DNA of 64,000 nucleotides from Prevotella sp. E13-27 (lineage in GTDB: Bacteria; Bacteroidota; Bacteroidia; Bacteroidales; Bacteroidaceae): NCBI RefSeq assembly GCF_023217965.1, contig NZ_JALPSC010000001.1, positions 1,116,001-1,180,000 on the forward strand. The letters are read 5' to 3'. The translations under genes were made by a program, and so were the position numbers. Shown in pieces: positions 30,214 to 40,126 of this stretch; the first letter of the stretch is position 1; every line of letters begins with the position of its first letter. The notes under the pieces were generated by a model. It worked only from the letters and a program-made list of their open reading frames with translations, had not been told where the DNA came from and did no database searches.

Positions 30214-32850
30214 ATGAGGAAAATTAAGCACTACGGCTTAGTGATCGCGCTTAGTCTTACTTTGGGAGAGGTGGGGACGCTCACTTCCTGCTCGGAGAAA
30301 GACGAGCTGATGGACGAACCGTCGTGGCTGGGTAACAGCATCTACGACTGGCTGAAAGATCAGGGCAACTACAGCTACACCATGCGGCTTATTGATGACC
30401 TGGGACAGAAGCAGGTGCTCAGTCAGACGGGTTCGAAGACCCTCTTCGTGGCCAACGACGATGTCTATAACCAGTTCTTCCAGCAGAACGACTGGAAAGT
30501 GAGCGGCTATGATCAGCTGACCGATGCTCAGAAGAAACTGCTCTTCAACAGCAGTATGGTTAATAACGCCTACCTCATTGAGCTGCTCAGCAGCGTCAGT
30601 GGTCCGAAGCCGTTGAAGGGACAGTGTATGCGCCGTCCGACGGCAGCCTCTGTCTTCGACTCGGTGTCAACGATGAAACCGGCTGAGATGCCGCAGACGA
30701 TTTTCTGGAAGGAGCTGCGTGATGCCGGACAGCCAATCATTCTGCTGCGTGACAACACCACGAAGCCAATGATTCACTTCCTGCCAGTGTTCATGCAGAA
30801 CAATAAGATTACAGATGAGGACTTGGCTATTCTCACCAATGGCGTGTCAACATCGGCAAGTGACTCATGGGTGAACGGCAAGAAACTGACAGATATCGAC
30901 ATCACATGTAAGAACGGCTATATACACAAGGTTGACGGACTGCCTACAGCAGCCGACAACATGGCGGAGATAGTGCACAAGCACCAAAATATGTCGCGCT
31001 TTGCATCGTTGATGGATCGCTTCTCGGCTCCTTACTATGACGATGGCGCCACAAAGGAATATAATGCGCTGAACAATACTCAGGAGAAGGTTTATACGCT
31101 GAAATATTTCTCGCAGACAAGCAACACAAAAGAATATCCTGGCTCGGAAGGTGGGGCACTGGACAAAGACCCCAGCGGACAGACCGTTGAGGCAACGCTG
31201 GCCTTCGACCCGGGCTGGAACCAGTATATGTACATTAATACAGCCGGTCGCGACCTCCACTATGACTGTGGCGCTCTGCTCGTTCCCTCGAACGACGCAC
31301 TTGACTACTGGTGGAATCACGACGGAAAGGCATTGCAGGACATGTATGGATCTTGGGAGAACGTGCCTATGAACGTGCTCGTGAAGCTGCTTGACATCAA
31401 CTTCATACGCTCATTCATTGAGACCGTGCCATCAAAGTTCAAGAACATCCTGGACAACACGAACAAGGTACCAATCGGCATCACCCGTAATCATGTGGAC
31501 TCATGCTTCATGGGATGCAACGGTGTGGTCTATCTGCTGAATCGCGTGTTCACACCATCGGCCTACTCCAGTGTGTCGTTTCCTGCACTGGTCAACGAGA
31601 ACACGATGAAGGTTATATCGAAAGCTATAGAGAAACTGGAGTTTGAACCATATCTTAACTCTATGGACTCTTATTATAGCTTCATAATCCCGTCTAACAC
31701 CGCACTGCTCACCTATGTGGACCCCTGCACCTATGGCAGCACAACGAGTGTGCTCTATGAATTCTTCTGGGATGAACAGAAGAAGGCACTCGGTGCACAC
31801 CGCTTCCTCTACGACCTGGCCACAGAGACAAAGGTGGAAGGTGACCTCGCCGATGCTTCTGACGAACAGGTGAGAAACCGTCTCAATGATATTCTTGATA
31901 ACCTGATCATCGTTGACTCACTGAAGCCAGAGCAGAAATACTACCGCACAAAGGGTGGCAGCACACTGAAGATTGAGAATGTGGATAAGGAAGGCACGAT
32001 GACCGTCAGCGCCGGACTGCAGATAGAACAGGGCAAGAGCGTCACAGTGAACACCATCTATGACATGACCAAGACAGGTAATGGTAAGAGCTATGTCGTT
32101 GACAATATGCCACTCGGCAGCCGCAAGTCACTCTATGCCATGTTGAAGGAACAGAGCGACACGCTGTTCTATCACTTTTATGCCAAGGGTGACAGCGCCA
32201 ACACGCTCACCAAAAGCATGCTCGGAAAGAGCAGAGGCTGTCTGGACTATAACTGCTCGCTCTTCGACCGCTATGACTATACTGCCTATATGCCTACAGA
32301 TGCCAGCATCAAGCCATACGTAGATGCTGGTCTGCTGCCCACATGGAACGACTTTTATAAGGTGAAGGCAGAGCTGGAGGCAATGGAAGGCTTCAACGCC
32401 TCTACTGCCAAGGGAAGGACAAAGCGCTTCAAGGTGCTTGACATCATCTCGAGTCGCATCATGAACTTCGTGAAGTACCACATACAGGATAACTCTATCT
32501 ATGTGGGCGGAAAGCCTGTCAGCGGTGTGAAGTATGAGACATCGGCTCTTAACCCTACTAACAAACGCTTCTTCAGCGTCACCGTCACGGCAGATGCTAC
32601 ACAACTCACCATTGAGGACCAGTTGGGCAACAAGAGTCATGTAATCACTAGTGGCAGTCACAACCTAATGGGACGTGAGTACTGGATTGACAATCCTGGT
32701 AGCGACGGCTACGGTGAGAATATCTATAATGCCAGCGACGTGGTGCTCCACACCGTCGATGCTCCACTGTTCTTCGAAGACCTCAATAAGAAAGGAACAT
32801 GGAGAGCCGAGGTGGATGCAAAGATTGCAGAGCTGAAGGATCAAAATTAA
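30214..32850 (+). CDS. Fasciclin-domain surface lipoprotein (1)
   Basis: 878 residues from MRKIKHYGLVIAL; the ATG at 30163 would put a charged stretch before the signal peptide. Lipobox LTSC with Cys26. Fasciclin-like repeats are recognisable: WLKDQGNYSYTMRLIDDLGQ with TLFVANDDVYNQFF near the start, a second set around NENTMKVISKAIEKLEF with SFIIPSNTALLTY, and a further one around SLYAMLKEQSDTLFYHFYAK with TAYMPTDASI. Such lipoproteins accompany SusCD pairs in Prevotella and are thought to bind glycan at the surface. First gene of the nine-gene operon; SusC follows after 21 bases. Confidence 0.85.
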   Translation: MRKIKHYGLVIALSLTLGEVGTLTSCSEKDELMDEPSWLGNSIYDWLKDQGNYSYTMRLIDDLGQKQVLSQTGSKTLFVANDDVYNQFFQQNDWKVSGYDQLTDAQKKLLFNSSMVNNAYLIELLSSVSGPKPLKGQCMRRPTAASVFDSVSTMKPAEMPQTIFWKELRDAGQPIILLRDNTTKPMIHFLPVFMQNNKITDEDLAILTNGVSTSASDSWVNGKKLTDIDITCKNGYIHKVDGLPTAADNMAEIVHKHQNMSRFASLMDRFSAPYYDDGATKEYNALNNTQEKVYTLKYFSQTSNTKEYPGSEGGALDKDPSGQTVEATLAFDPGWNQYMYINTAGRDLHYDCGALLVPSNDALDYWWNHDGKALQDMYGSWENVPMNVLVKLLDINFIRSFIETVPSKFKNILDNTNKVPIGITRNHVDSCFMGCNGVVYLLNRVFTPSAYSSVSFPALVNENTMKVISKAIEKLEFEPYLNSMDSYYSFIIPSNTALLTYVDPCTYGSTTSVLYEFFWDEQKKALGAHRFLYDLATETKVEGDLADASDEQVRNRLNDILDNLIIVDSLKPEQKYYRTKGGSTLKIENVDKEGTMTVSAGLQIEQGKSVTVNTIYDMTKTGNGKSYVVDNMPLGSRKSLYAMLKEQSDTLFYHFYAKGDSANTLTKSMLGKSRGCLDYNCSLFDRYDYTAYMPTDASIKPYVDAGLLPTWNDFYKVKAELEAMEGFNASTAKGRTKRFKVLDIISSRIMNFVKYHIQDNSIYVGGKPVSGVKYETSALNPTNKRFFSVTVTADATQLTIEDQLGNKSHVITSGSHNLMGREYWIDNPGSDGYGENIYNASDVVLHTVDAPLFFEDLNKKGTWRAEVDAKIAELKDQN

Positions 32851-32871
32851 TTGATGGGAAAGGAACGCAAT

Positions 32872-35800
32872 ATGAAGATAATGTCACGTTTACTGTTTAT
32901 CATTTTTGCATTGGCATTCAGCATAGGTGCATCTGCTCAGATAAAGAACGTCCACGGCTATGTGGGTGATAACTTTGGTGAGCTGATGGGTGCTTCCGTA
33001 TGTGAGGTGGATGCCAGCGGCCGTATCATAGAAGCTACCGTAACCGACATGAATGGTAACTTCTCCATGCAGATACGCAACCCGAAGAACAAGCTGCGCT
33101 TTAGCTATGTAGGCTGCAAGACGAAGACGCTACCAATTGATCGCGAGACCTATCGCATCAAGATGGAGTCGCAAACCACTCTGAAAGAGGTCACCGTGAC
33201 CTCAAAGAAGCGTCTGAACAGCGGCGGTCTTGCCATTCCTGATCGTGAGATATCATACGCCACACAGACCATAGACATGAAAGAGTTTGAGGGTCTGGGC
33301 GTAACTACTGTTGATGAAGCCCTGCAAGGACGTATCGCTGGTCTGGATATCATTGCTAACTCCGGTAACCTGGGTGCGGGAACAACCATGCGTCTGCGTG
33401 GTGCCTCGTCAATCTCAACGCTAACTAACTCTAACCCGCTCATCGTGGTCAACGGCAACACATGGAACGTAGATATGAATAACTTTGACGTCTCGAATGC
33501 CAACGACGAGCAGTTCGCACAGTTGCTGAACGTCAATCCTGAAGACATAGCCTCTATCACTGTGCTGAAGGATGCTGCTGCTACGGCCATCTATGGCTCG
33601 CAGGGTGCCAACGGTGTCATCGAGATTACTACAAAGCGCGGCTCACGCGGCAATCCGAAGATTACTTACTCACTGCGACTGACAGGCACCTATCAGCCTA
33701 AGGGTTACGAGATGCTCAGCGGTGACGACTATACCATGCTGCTCAAAGAGAGCTACTTCAACCCGCAGCAGAGTGATGCCGCATCGAACATACGTGAGCT
33801 GAATTACGACCCGACGTTCTCGGAGTATGAGCAGTATAACAACAACACAGACTGGGTGGATGCCGTGACGCAGTTCGGTCTGCGCCAGAACCACTACCTC
33901 TCTGTTACCGGTGGCGGTGAAAAGGCTACTTTCCGCATCTCTGGCGGCTATGACCACGAGACCGGCTCGGTCATCGAACAGAAGCAGGATCGCTTCTCAA
34001 CACGTGTGGCACTGGACTACTATGTCTCTGACCGTATCAAGATCTCTACGAACTTCGCGTTGACATATACTGACACGAAGCGTAACTATGACGACCTGCT
34101 GGCCATTGCCTATAAGAAGATGCCTAACATGGGCATCTACGAACAGTATCCTGTAGGCCACCCGATGCAGGGACAGGATACAAACAAATACTACACAATG
34201 CTGCAGTCGGGCAACTCTGTCTTCGATGGCGACCAGAAAGGCTATGTCAACCCTGTTGCCTCGGCTAAGCTGGCGAAGTTTGATGACCGCACCTACGACA
34301 TAACCCCTGAGTTGGAAATGGAATATAATCTGCTCGGCATGGATGATGAGCACACACGACTGAAATGGAACGGACGTGTCTATATGAACATCTTCAATGA
34401 GTATGTGGATAAGTTCTATCCGAAGGAGCTGAAGACAGTGTCATGGAACAACGGCGTCAACGATGCTCACACTGCCAGTACGAAGAGTGTGGCTTTCAAC
34501 ACGAAGCAGACGCTGACCTTCATACCCCATTTCAGCAATAGGGATCATTCACTCATGGCGATGGGACGTTTTGAACTGACCAGCGGCTCGAGCAACGGAC
34601 AGGGTACCGATGCCACGAAGCTGCCTTCAGGCGGCATCACCAACCCTGTGGGTGGCGGACGAGTGACGGGCATGAGCTCGAACTTCAGTGAGTGGCGCTC
34701 GATGTACTACACCTTCTCTACCCACTATGCATATAAGAGCCGTTACATGTTCGACTTCTCACTACGTGCTGACGGAACGACGAAGTTCGGTCCTGATCGT
34801 CAGTGGGGCTACTTCCCCGCTGTTTCGCTACGCTGGAACATCGTTGATGAGTCGTTCATGAAATGGGCAGATAAGTGGCTGTCGATGCTGTCTATCCGTC
34901 CATCATGGGGACGCGTGGGTAACCAGCCTAACCGTGACTACCTCTATGAGAGTATCTACAGCAGCGACACGAAATATATCAACATGGGTGCGATGAAGCC
35001 CGACAATATCCGTCTGACGAACCTCAGATGGGAGACAACCACCACATGGGACGTTGGTCTGGACCTCGGACTCTTCAATGACCGCATTAACCTGACAGCA
35101 GAGTGGTATCACTCTACACGCCGCGACATGCTCATGCCTGATGTGAGCATACCGTCAAGTGTCGGCTATTACACACTGGCTTATCGCAACGTAGGCTCGA
35201 TGCGTAACATCGGTTGGGAGTTGAACCTCAATACCGACAAACTTATTAAGAAAGGAAAGTTCTTTGCTGACGTGAACTTCACATTCGGCAACAACAGCAA
35301 CGAGATTATCGAACTGGACCAGACGGTGCTCAACTCACTGAACTCGGAGTTTCATTATGACAACCGTGAGGTGCTACAGCGTGTGCAGCTGCACAATCCG
35401 TTCGGTGCCATCTATGGCTTTCGCTTCAAAGGCGTTTACCAGTATCAGTTTGATACTTTCGTGAACATGACACCTGAGCAGCGCTTAGACTTCGTGAAGC
35501 AGGGACATACTGCTCCGTTCGTGCTCAGCGAGACAGGTGAGATAGTTGTTGACGAGGAGAACAAGCCCGTGCGTATGATGTATAACTACTCACATGACGG
35601 AACAGGTAAGAACTATGAGTTCCAGGGTGGTGACGCTATCTATGAGGACGTGAACCATGACGGACAGATTAACGCATTGGATATTGTCTATCTCGGCTCT
35701 TCACTGCCTAAGCTGACTGGTGGCTTCGGTGTTACTCTGAACTATGGTCGCTGGAAGCTGAACACACAGTTCAACTATCGCGTAGGTAACAAAATCCTGA

Positions 35801-36204
35801 ACATGGCACGTCTCGATACAGAGGCAATGACCTCTAACAACAACCAAAGCAAGACCGTGAACTGGCGCTGGCGTAAGGAAGGCAACGAGACAAGCATTCC
35901 TCGTGCTATGTATGGTGCTTCGACCAACTATAACTCCCTCGTCAGCGACCGTTATGTAGAAGATGGATCGTTCATCCGATTGAACTACATGCAGCTCAGC
36001 TATAACTTCGATCCGAAGATCATCAAGAGGGTGCTGGGCATCAACCGACTGAGCATGTATGCCAGTGCCAACAACCTCTTCGTCATCACGAAATACAAGG
36101 GAGTGGACCCGGAAGTAGGATATGGAGGCTATGGTGCTGCCGTTGACGGCGGACAGACACCGAGAGCCAAGTCCTATACGTTGGGTGTGACGGTGGACTT
36201 CTAA
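32872..36204 (+). CDS. SusC-family TonB-dependent transporter (1)
   Basis: 1110 residues. I chose the ATG at 32872 (MKIMSRLLFIIFALAFSIGASA) because GGAAAGGA lies 8-14 bases before it; the ATG at 32854 would add MGKERN. Layout: signal peptide, CarboxypepD_reg-like beta-sandwich (KNVHGYVGDNFGELMGASV, about 25-115), plug (about 130-260, with GIAGLD-type RIAGLDIIANSGNLGAGTTM and GSQGANGVIEITTK), then a 22-strand barrel ending in VTVDF. It imports oligosaccharides captured by the SusD that follows. Confidence 0.95.
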   Translation: MKIMSRLLFIIFALAFSIGASAQIKNVHGYVGDNFGELMGASVCEVDASGRIIEATVTDMNGNFSMQIRNPKNKLRFSYVGCKTKTLPIDRETYRIKMESQTTLKEVTVTSKKRLNSGGLAIPDREISYATQTIDMKEFEGLGVTTVDEALQGRIAGLDIIANSGNLGAGTTMRLRGASSISTLTNSNPLIVVNGNTWNVDMNNFDVSNANDEQFAQLLNVNPEDIASITVLKDAAATAIYGSQGANGVIEITTKRGSRGNPKITYSLRLTGTYQPKGYEMLSGDDYTMLLKESYFNPQQSDAASNIRELNYDPTFSEYEQYNNNTDWVDAVTQFGLRQNHYLSVTGGGEKATFRISGGYDHETGSVIEQKQDRFSTRVALDYYVSDRIKISTNFALTYTDTKRNYDDLLAIAYKKMPNMGIYEQYPVGHPMQGQDTNKYYTMLQSGNSVFDGDQKGYVNPVASAKLAKFDDRTYDITPELEMEYNLLGMDDEHTRLKWNGRVYMNIFNEYVDKFYPKELKTVSWNNGVNDAHTASTKSVAFNTKQTLTFIPHFSNRDHSLMAMGRFELTSGSSNGQGTDATKLPSGGITNPVGGGRVTGMSSNFSEWRSMYYTFSTHYAYKSRYMFDFSLRADGTTKFGPDRQWGYFPAVSLRWNIVDESFMKWADKWLSMLSIRPSWGRVGNQPNRDYLYESIYSSDTKYINMGAMKPDNIRLTNLRWETTTTWDVGLDLGLFNDRINLTAEWYHSTRRDMLMPDVSIPSSVGYYTLAYRNVGSMRNIGWELNLNTDKLIKKGKFFADVNFTFGNNSNEIIELDQTVLNSLNSEFHYDNREVLQRVQLHNPFGAIYGFRFKGVYQYQFDTFVNMTPEQRLDFVKQGHTAPFVLSETGEIVVDEENKPVRMMYNYSHDGTGKNYEFQGGDAIYEDVNHDGQINALDIVYLGSSLPKLTGGFGVTLNYGRWKLNTQFNYRVGNKILNMARLDTEAMTSNNNQSKTVNWRWRKEGNETSIPRAMYGASTNYNSLVSDRYVEDGSFIRLNYMQLSYNFDPKIIKRVLGINRLSMYASANNLFVITKYKGVDPEVGYGGYGAAVDGGQTPRAKSYTLGVTVDF

Positions 36205-36208
36205 TATA

Positions 36209-36246
36209 ATTGAGAATTGAGAATTGATAATTGAGAATTGAAAATT
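36209..36246. repeat. AATTGAGAATTGA spacer repeat before SusD
   Basis: Four to five copies of (A)ATTGAGA/ATTGAAAATT fill the gap between the SusC stop and the SusD ATG at 36247. The same repeat fills the gaps before the genes at 40127 and 45033. It may provide an unstructured ribosome-loading region. Confidence 0.85.
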
Positions 36247-38016
36247 ATGATTACCAAGATAAACAATAATATGAAAAGATTTTTGAAGTTGATGAAATGG
36301 CTCGTAGCAGTCTTATTCTTCACTCTTCATTCTTCACTCTTCACTTCCTGTAGTGACTTTCTGGAGATAGAGCCTCAGGAGCTCATCGTCCTTGACAAGT
36401 ACTGGGATGAAGAGGCCGATGTGGAGGCCGTCATCGCTGGTTGCTACTCAAAGATGCAGTCACAAGAAGTCATCTCACGTATGATGGTGTGGGGTGAGTT
36501 CCGTTCCGACAATATTGTTGGTGGTAAGAACTTTGAGAATGATGTTCAGATAGCAAACATCTTTAAGGAGAATATCAACGCTAGCAACACCTATGCAAAG
36601 TGGGGTGATTTCTATAACATCATAAACCGGTGCAACACCATTATTAAATATGCACCGCAGGTAGCAGAGAAAGATCCAGCCTACACACAGAGCAAGCTCA
36701 ATGCTCACGTCGCTGAGGCTGCAGCACTGCGCGACCTGATGTATTTCTACCTCATTCGTTCGTTCTGTAATGTGCCCTTTACGATGGAGGCCTATCTCGA
36801 TGATAATCAGGACCTGGAACTGGCTGCCACACCGTTTGATGAAGTGTTAAACAAACTCATTGCTGATCTGGAGGAGAAACAATCATGGGCAGTAAAACGC
36901 TATCCGACTTCACAGACTTACTATCAGCGTGGACGCATTACTCAGGATGCAATACATGCTATGCTTTGTGAGATGTATCTCTGGAAGAGAGACTATGCCA
37001 ATGCAGTGCGCTATGCAGACATGGTCATACAAGCAAAGAAGGATGAATATAAGAGTTCAAAGAAAAGTCTTGGCAGCTCAATGTCATTGTCGGGCAGCGA
37101 TAACCTTATCGATGGCTTTCCACTCATCAATGACATTGCCACGGTGGGTAACATGGCTGGCGCTTCTTTCACTGATATCTTTGGACTCAACAATAGCAGT
37201 GAGAGCATCTTTGAACTCATATACATGAAAGACGACGAGACGATGATGGCCAATGGTGCCGTGAGTAACTTCTATGGAAACGCCTCTACGTTCCCCGGAC
37301 TGGTGAAGCCTGCCGACTTCATCTGCACCGACATCAACGACGGTACATTCTCGGTGTTTCTTACTGAGGAAGACACCCGCTTCTATGAGAACTTCGGAAA
37401 GGTGGATGGACAGAACAATAACTATGGCATTGCCAAGTATGTGTTCTCCTCAGCTTCAATCAACCTGGGCAAAGCCACATTGGAGGGAGTACACACGACA
37501 GCCTATGCTGAAGGTAAGAACCGCTCAAATTGGATTATTTATCGTTTGACCGACATCATGCTTCTCAAGGCTGAGGCTCTCGTAGAACAAGCTGCCGATG
37601 GAGCCGTAATGGTAACAACTGACGGTGACCTGCTCTATGAAGCATTCAAGATTGTCAATGCAGTCAACAAACGTAGCAACTGCAGCAAGACGACGAAAGA
37701 CATTGACGCTACGAAATATACCACCAAGTCACTCATGCGCGAGCTGGTGCTTGGCGAGCGTCAGCGCGAACTGATGTTCGAAGGTAAGCGTTGGTACGAC
37801 TTGGTGCGCCGTTCTCAGCGCGAGGGTAACACTGGATTCCTCTCAGGCACAGCCTCACGAAAAGGCAATGGCGGTGGCTCGGGTGCTACCAGCAAGCTCT
37901 CCCGCATGGAAGCTATCTACTGGCCCTACCACATTGATGAACTGAAGGTGAACAGCAAACTAATTCAGAACCCTGCCTTCGGTAGCGGTGAGAATAGCTC
38001 GATAGTTAAAAATTAA
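36247..38016 (+). CDS. SusD-family glycan-binding lipoprotein (1)
   Basis: 589 residues from MITKINNNMKRF (a second ATG at 36271 is possible). Lipobox SLFTSC with Cys35. The RagB/SusD fold is shown by CSDFLEIEPQELI, DVEAVIAGCYSKMQS, TPR-like helices (HVAEAAALRDLMYFYLIRSF) and the C-terminal ELVLGERQRELMFEGKRWYDLVRR. It caps the SusC barrel made just upstream. The signal-peptide stretch (36313-36356) is nearly identical in DNA to those of the next two genes. Confidence 0.95.
   Translation: MITKINNNMKRFLKLMKWLVAVLFFTLHSSLFTSCSDFLEIEPQELIVLDKYWDEEADVEAVIAGCYSKMQSQEVISRMMVWGEFRSDNIVGGKNFENDVQIANIFKENINASNTYAKWGDFYNIINRCNTIIKYAPQVAEKDPAYTQSKLNAHVAEAAALRDLMYFYLIRSFCNVPFTMEAYLDDNQDLELAATPFDEVLNKLIADLEEKQSWAVKRYPTSQTYYQRGRITQDAIHAMLCEMYLWKRDYANAVRYADMVIQAKKDEYKSSKKSLGSSMSLSGSDNLIDGFPLINDIATVGNMAGASFTDIFGLNNSSESIFELIYMKDDETMMANGAVSNFYGNASTFPGLVKPADFICTDINDGTFSVFLTEEDTRFYENFGKVDGQNNNYGIAKYVFSSASINLGKATLEGVHTTAYAEGKNRSNWIIYRLTDIMLLKAEALVEQAADGAVMVTTDGDLLYEAFKIVNAVNKRSNCSKTTKDIDATKYTTKSLMRELVLGERQRELMFEGKRWYDLVRRSQREGNTGFLSGTASRKGNGGGSGATSKLSRMEAIYWPYHIDELKVNSKLIQNPAFGSGENSSIVKN
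36313..36356. repeat. Repeat-built signal-peptide cassette (copy 1)
   Basis: TTCACTCTTCATTCTTCACT and continuing, a 7- to 8-bp CACTCTT repeat that encodes FTLHSSLFTSCSD, the hydrophobic end and lipobox of this SusD. Copies 2 and 3 are at 38088-38132 and 40198-40242. Confidence 0.85.
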
Positions 38017-38045
38017 TAACCAGATATTTATCATTCGCAATTATT

Positions 38046-40103
38046 ATGATCAAGATAAGTAATACCGTGAAGTGGCTGTGCGCAGCCTTATTCTTCACTC
38101 TTCACTCTTCACTCTTTACTTCGTGTAGTGATGACCCAGATACATCGAACTATTACACTTTCAAGGGTCAGATGATGAGCGATTACCTAAAAAGCCACGA
38201 GAACTATAGCCAGTTTGCAGCTCTTGTGGAGCGTACAGGTATGAACAAACTGCTCTCAACCTATGGTGAGTTTACTTGTTTCGTTCCCACGAACGAGGCT
38301 ATGAACGCCTATCTTGTAAAGAAAGGACTCAACAGCTTCGACGAACTAAGCAAGGAGGACTGTGACACATTGGTCCGAACTCATTTAGTGAAAGATATGT
38401 ACACCACCTCTGACATGAACGACGGCGTGCTCTCTACTTCCAACATGAACCGTCGCTATATTGAGGTGAGTCATGGAATAGACCAAGACGGCAATGGTGT
38501 GGTTTTCCTCAACGGAACGTCACACATCATCTTTGAACTGCAGGACGACTCTGTTGAGAACGGTTTCGTGCAGCCCATCACGGAGGTGTTGGAGAGCTCT
38601 AATCGCATGATTCTAGATATTGTGGACATGAACCCTAATATCAAGCTCTTCGCACAGGCACTCCGTAGCTGCGGCTTTGATGAGAAACTCTATGCCTATC
38701 GCGATGAGTCATGGGACGTGGATCGTCTGAACTATCCACGCATCCGTTATGTGTCTCACGTCAACAAGGAGACTGCTACAGTGCCAGATGAGAAGCGCAC
38801 TGGTTTTACTCTTTTTATTCCTACTGACTCAGTACTGAGGGAGAAATATGGCATAACCACATTGCAGCAGCTCTACAATAAAGCTTGCGAGATTTACGAT
38901 ATGCAGTATCCTGAAGACAAGAGCCAGCCTTATCATTCGTTTGAGAATATCAAGAACGAGAAGAACCCGCTATACCGCTTCCTTGCTTATCACATCCTGA
39001 CTCGCGACGTAAAGGGTTGGAACTATCTCACACCTTATAACGATATAGGCATAGAGACTGAGGTGATGAATCCTGTTGACTGGTATGAAACCATGTTGCC
39101 CCACACGATGATGAAGTTCGAGCGACTCACCGTGCGTAAGTGGAGAGGACCGAGCACAGTAGGTCAGCGTTATGCAAACCGCCGTTGGGACGATGAGTTC
39201 CAGATTCCAGGAACATATATCTATCCGAAGGTAGAGAGCGACTATAAGAACGATGCCATCAACGGACGCTACTTCTACGTAGATGATATCCTCGCCTTTG
39301 ATGACCAGACACGCAACCAGGTATTCAACGGACTCATACGCATGGACTTCTCCACTATCTTCCCGGAACTGATGACTAACGACATACGTCTGAACTCGCG
39401 TAATAATGGTACGAAGTGTCCCAATAACGACCCCGAATACGATGAGACGGGTAAGTTTGGACGTAACTACTATTTTCCCAACGGCTATTTGGAAGGAGTG
39501 ACCCTCAACGAGGGAACGAAGTTCGTCTATCGCCGTCCCCACGACTGGTATGACAGCTATGAAGGTGATGAGATGAACCTCTTTGGCGACTTCGACATCA
39601 CATTCCGTGTTCCTCCTGTGCCATTCGACGGACAGTGGCAGATTCGTCTCGGTTTTGCTGCAGAGCCTTCTCGTGGTGTGGCACAGATATATCTCGATGA
39701 CAAACCGCAGGGCATCCCCATTGATATGACAAAGAACTTGAACCACTCATCGATCATCGGTGCTAACTGGGTCAGCGACTATCGTAACATGGATGTACTG
39801 ACGCTCTCAACAGACCAAAAGGAGTTGAAGAATAAAGGCTATTACCGTGGCGCTACCGGTGGCTACCATTATGAATATGGTGCAGGCAACACGAACCGCA
39901 TCTACTTTGCCAGCCAGCCCCACACTTATCGCATCGTGCTCTGTACGACAAACATGAATGCCGGTGAGGAACATTTCCTTCGTATCCGTAGCGTCTCGAC
40001 CAAGCAGGGTAACGACAATGAGTTTATGCTCGACTACCTCGAACTGGTGCCACGCAGTGTCTTCGGTGTTACTGATGAGGGCAGCATGGAGCCGATGTTG
40101 TAA
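38046..40103 (+). CDS. Fasciclin-domain surface lipoprotein (2)
   Basis: 685 residues. Lipobox SLFTSC (Cys27) from the shared repeat-built cassette. An N-terminal fasciclin domain (about 40-190) has YLKSHENYSQFAALVERTGM, GEFTCFVPTNEAM and a closing FVQPITEVL. A second fasciclin-like region (about 195-330) is followed by a large C-terminal beta-sandwich (about 450-685) with FDITFRVPPVPFDGQWQIRLG and LDYLELVP, resembling carbohydrate-binding sandwiches. Surface glycan-binding role inferred from context. The next gene follows after a 23-base repeat spacer. Confidence 0.85.
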   Translation: MIKISNTVKWLCAALFFTLHSSLFTSCSDDPDTSNYYTFKGQMMSDYLKSHENYSQFAALVERTGMNKLLSTYGEFTCFVPTNEAMNAYLVKKGLNSFDELSKEDCDTLVRTHLVKDMYTTSDMNDGVLSTSNMNRRYIEVSHGIDQDGNGVVFLNGTSHIIFELQDDSVENGFVQPITEVLESSNRMILDIVDMNPNIKLFAQALRSCGFDEKLYAYRDESWDVDRLNYPRIRYVSHVNKETATVPDEKRTGFTLFIPTDSVLREKYGITTLQQLYNKACEIYDMQYPEDKSQPYHSFENIKNEKNPLYRFLAYHILTRDVKGWNYLTPYNDIGIETEVMNPVDWYETMLPHTMMKFERLTVRKWRGPSTVGQRYANRRWDDEFQIPGTYIYPKVESDYKNDAINGRYFYVDDILAFDDQTRNQVFNGLIRMDFSTIFPELMTNDIRLNSRNNGTKCPNNDPEYDETGKFGRNYYFPNGYLEGVTLNEGTKFVYRRPHDWYDSYEGDEMNLFGDFDITFRVPPVPFDGQWQIRLGFAAEPSRGVAQIYLDDKPQGIPIDMTKNLNHSSIIGANWVSDYRNMDVLTLSTDQKELKNKGYYRGATGGYHYEYGAGNTNRIYFASQPHTYRIVLCTTNMNAGEEHFLRIRSVSTKQGNDNEFMLDYLELVPRSVFGVTDEGSMEPML
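38088..38132. repeat. Repeat-built signal-peptide cassette (copy 2)
   Basis: The same CACTCTT-type repeat encoding FFTLHSSLFTSCSD; the upstream AAGTGGCTGTGCGCAGCCTTA also matches copy 3 closely (AAGTGGCTGTCTACAGCCTTA). Confidence 0.85.
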
Positions 40104-40126
40104 TTGAAAATTGAAAATTGAAAATT
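40102..40126. repeat. AATTGAAAATTGAAA spacer repeat
   Basis: Three copies of AATTGAAA between the stop of the fasciclin gene (TAA at 40101-40103, overlapping the first copy) and the ATG at 40127. Confidence 0.85.

Noticed and set aside
38970..39746. 258-codon minus-strand frame inside fasciclin lipoprotein 2
   Set aside because: Antisense shadow of a well-supported gene.
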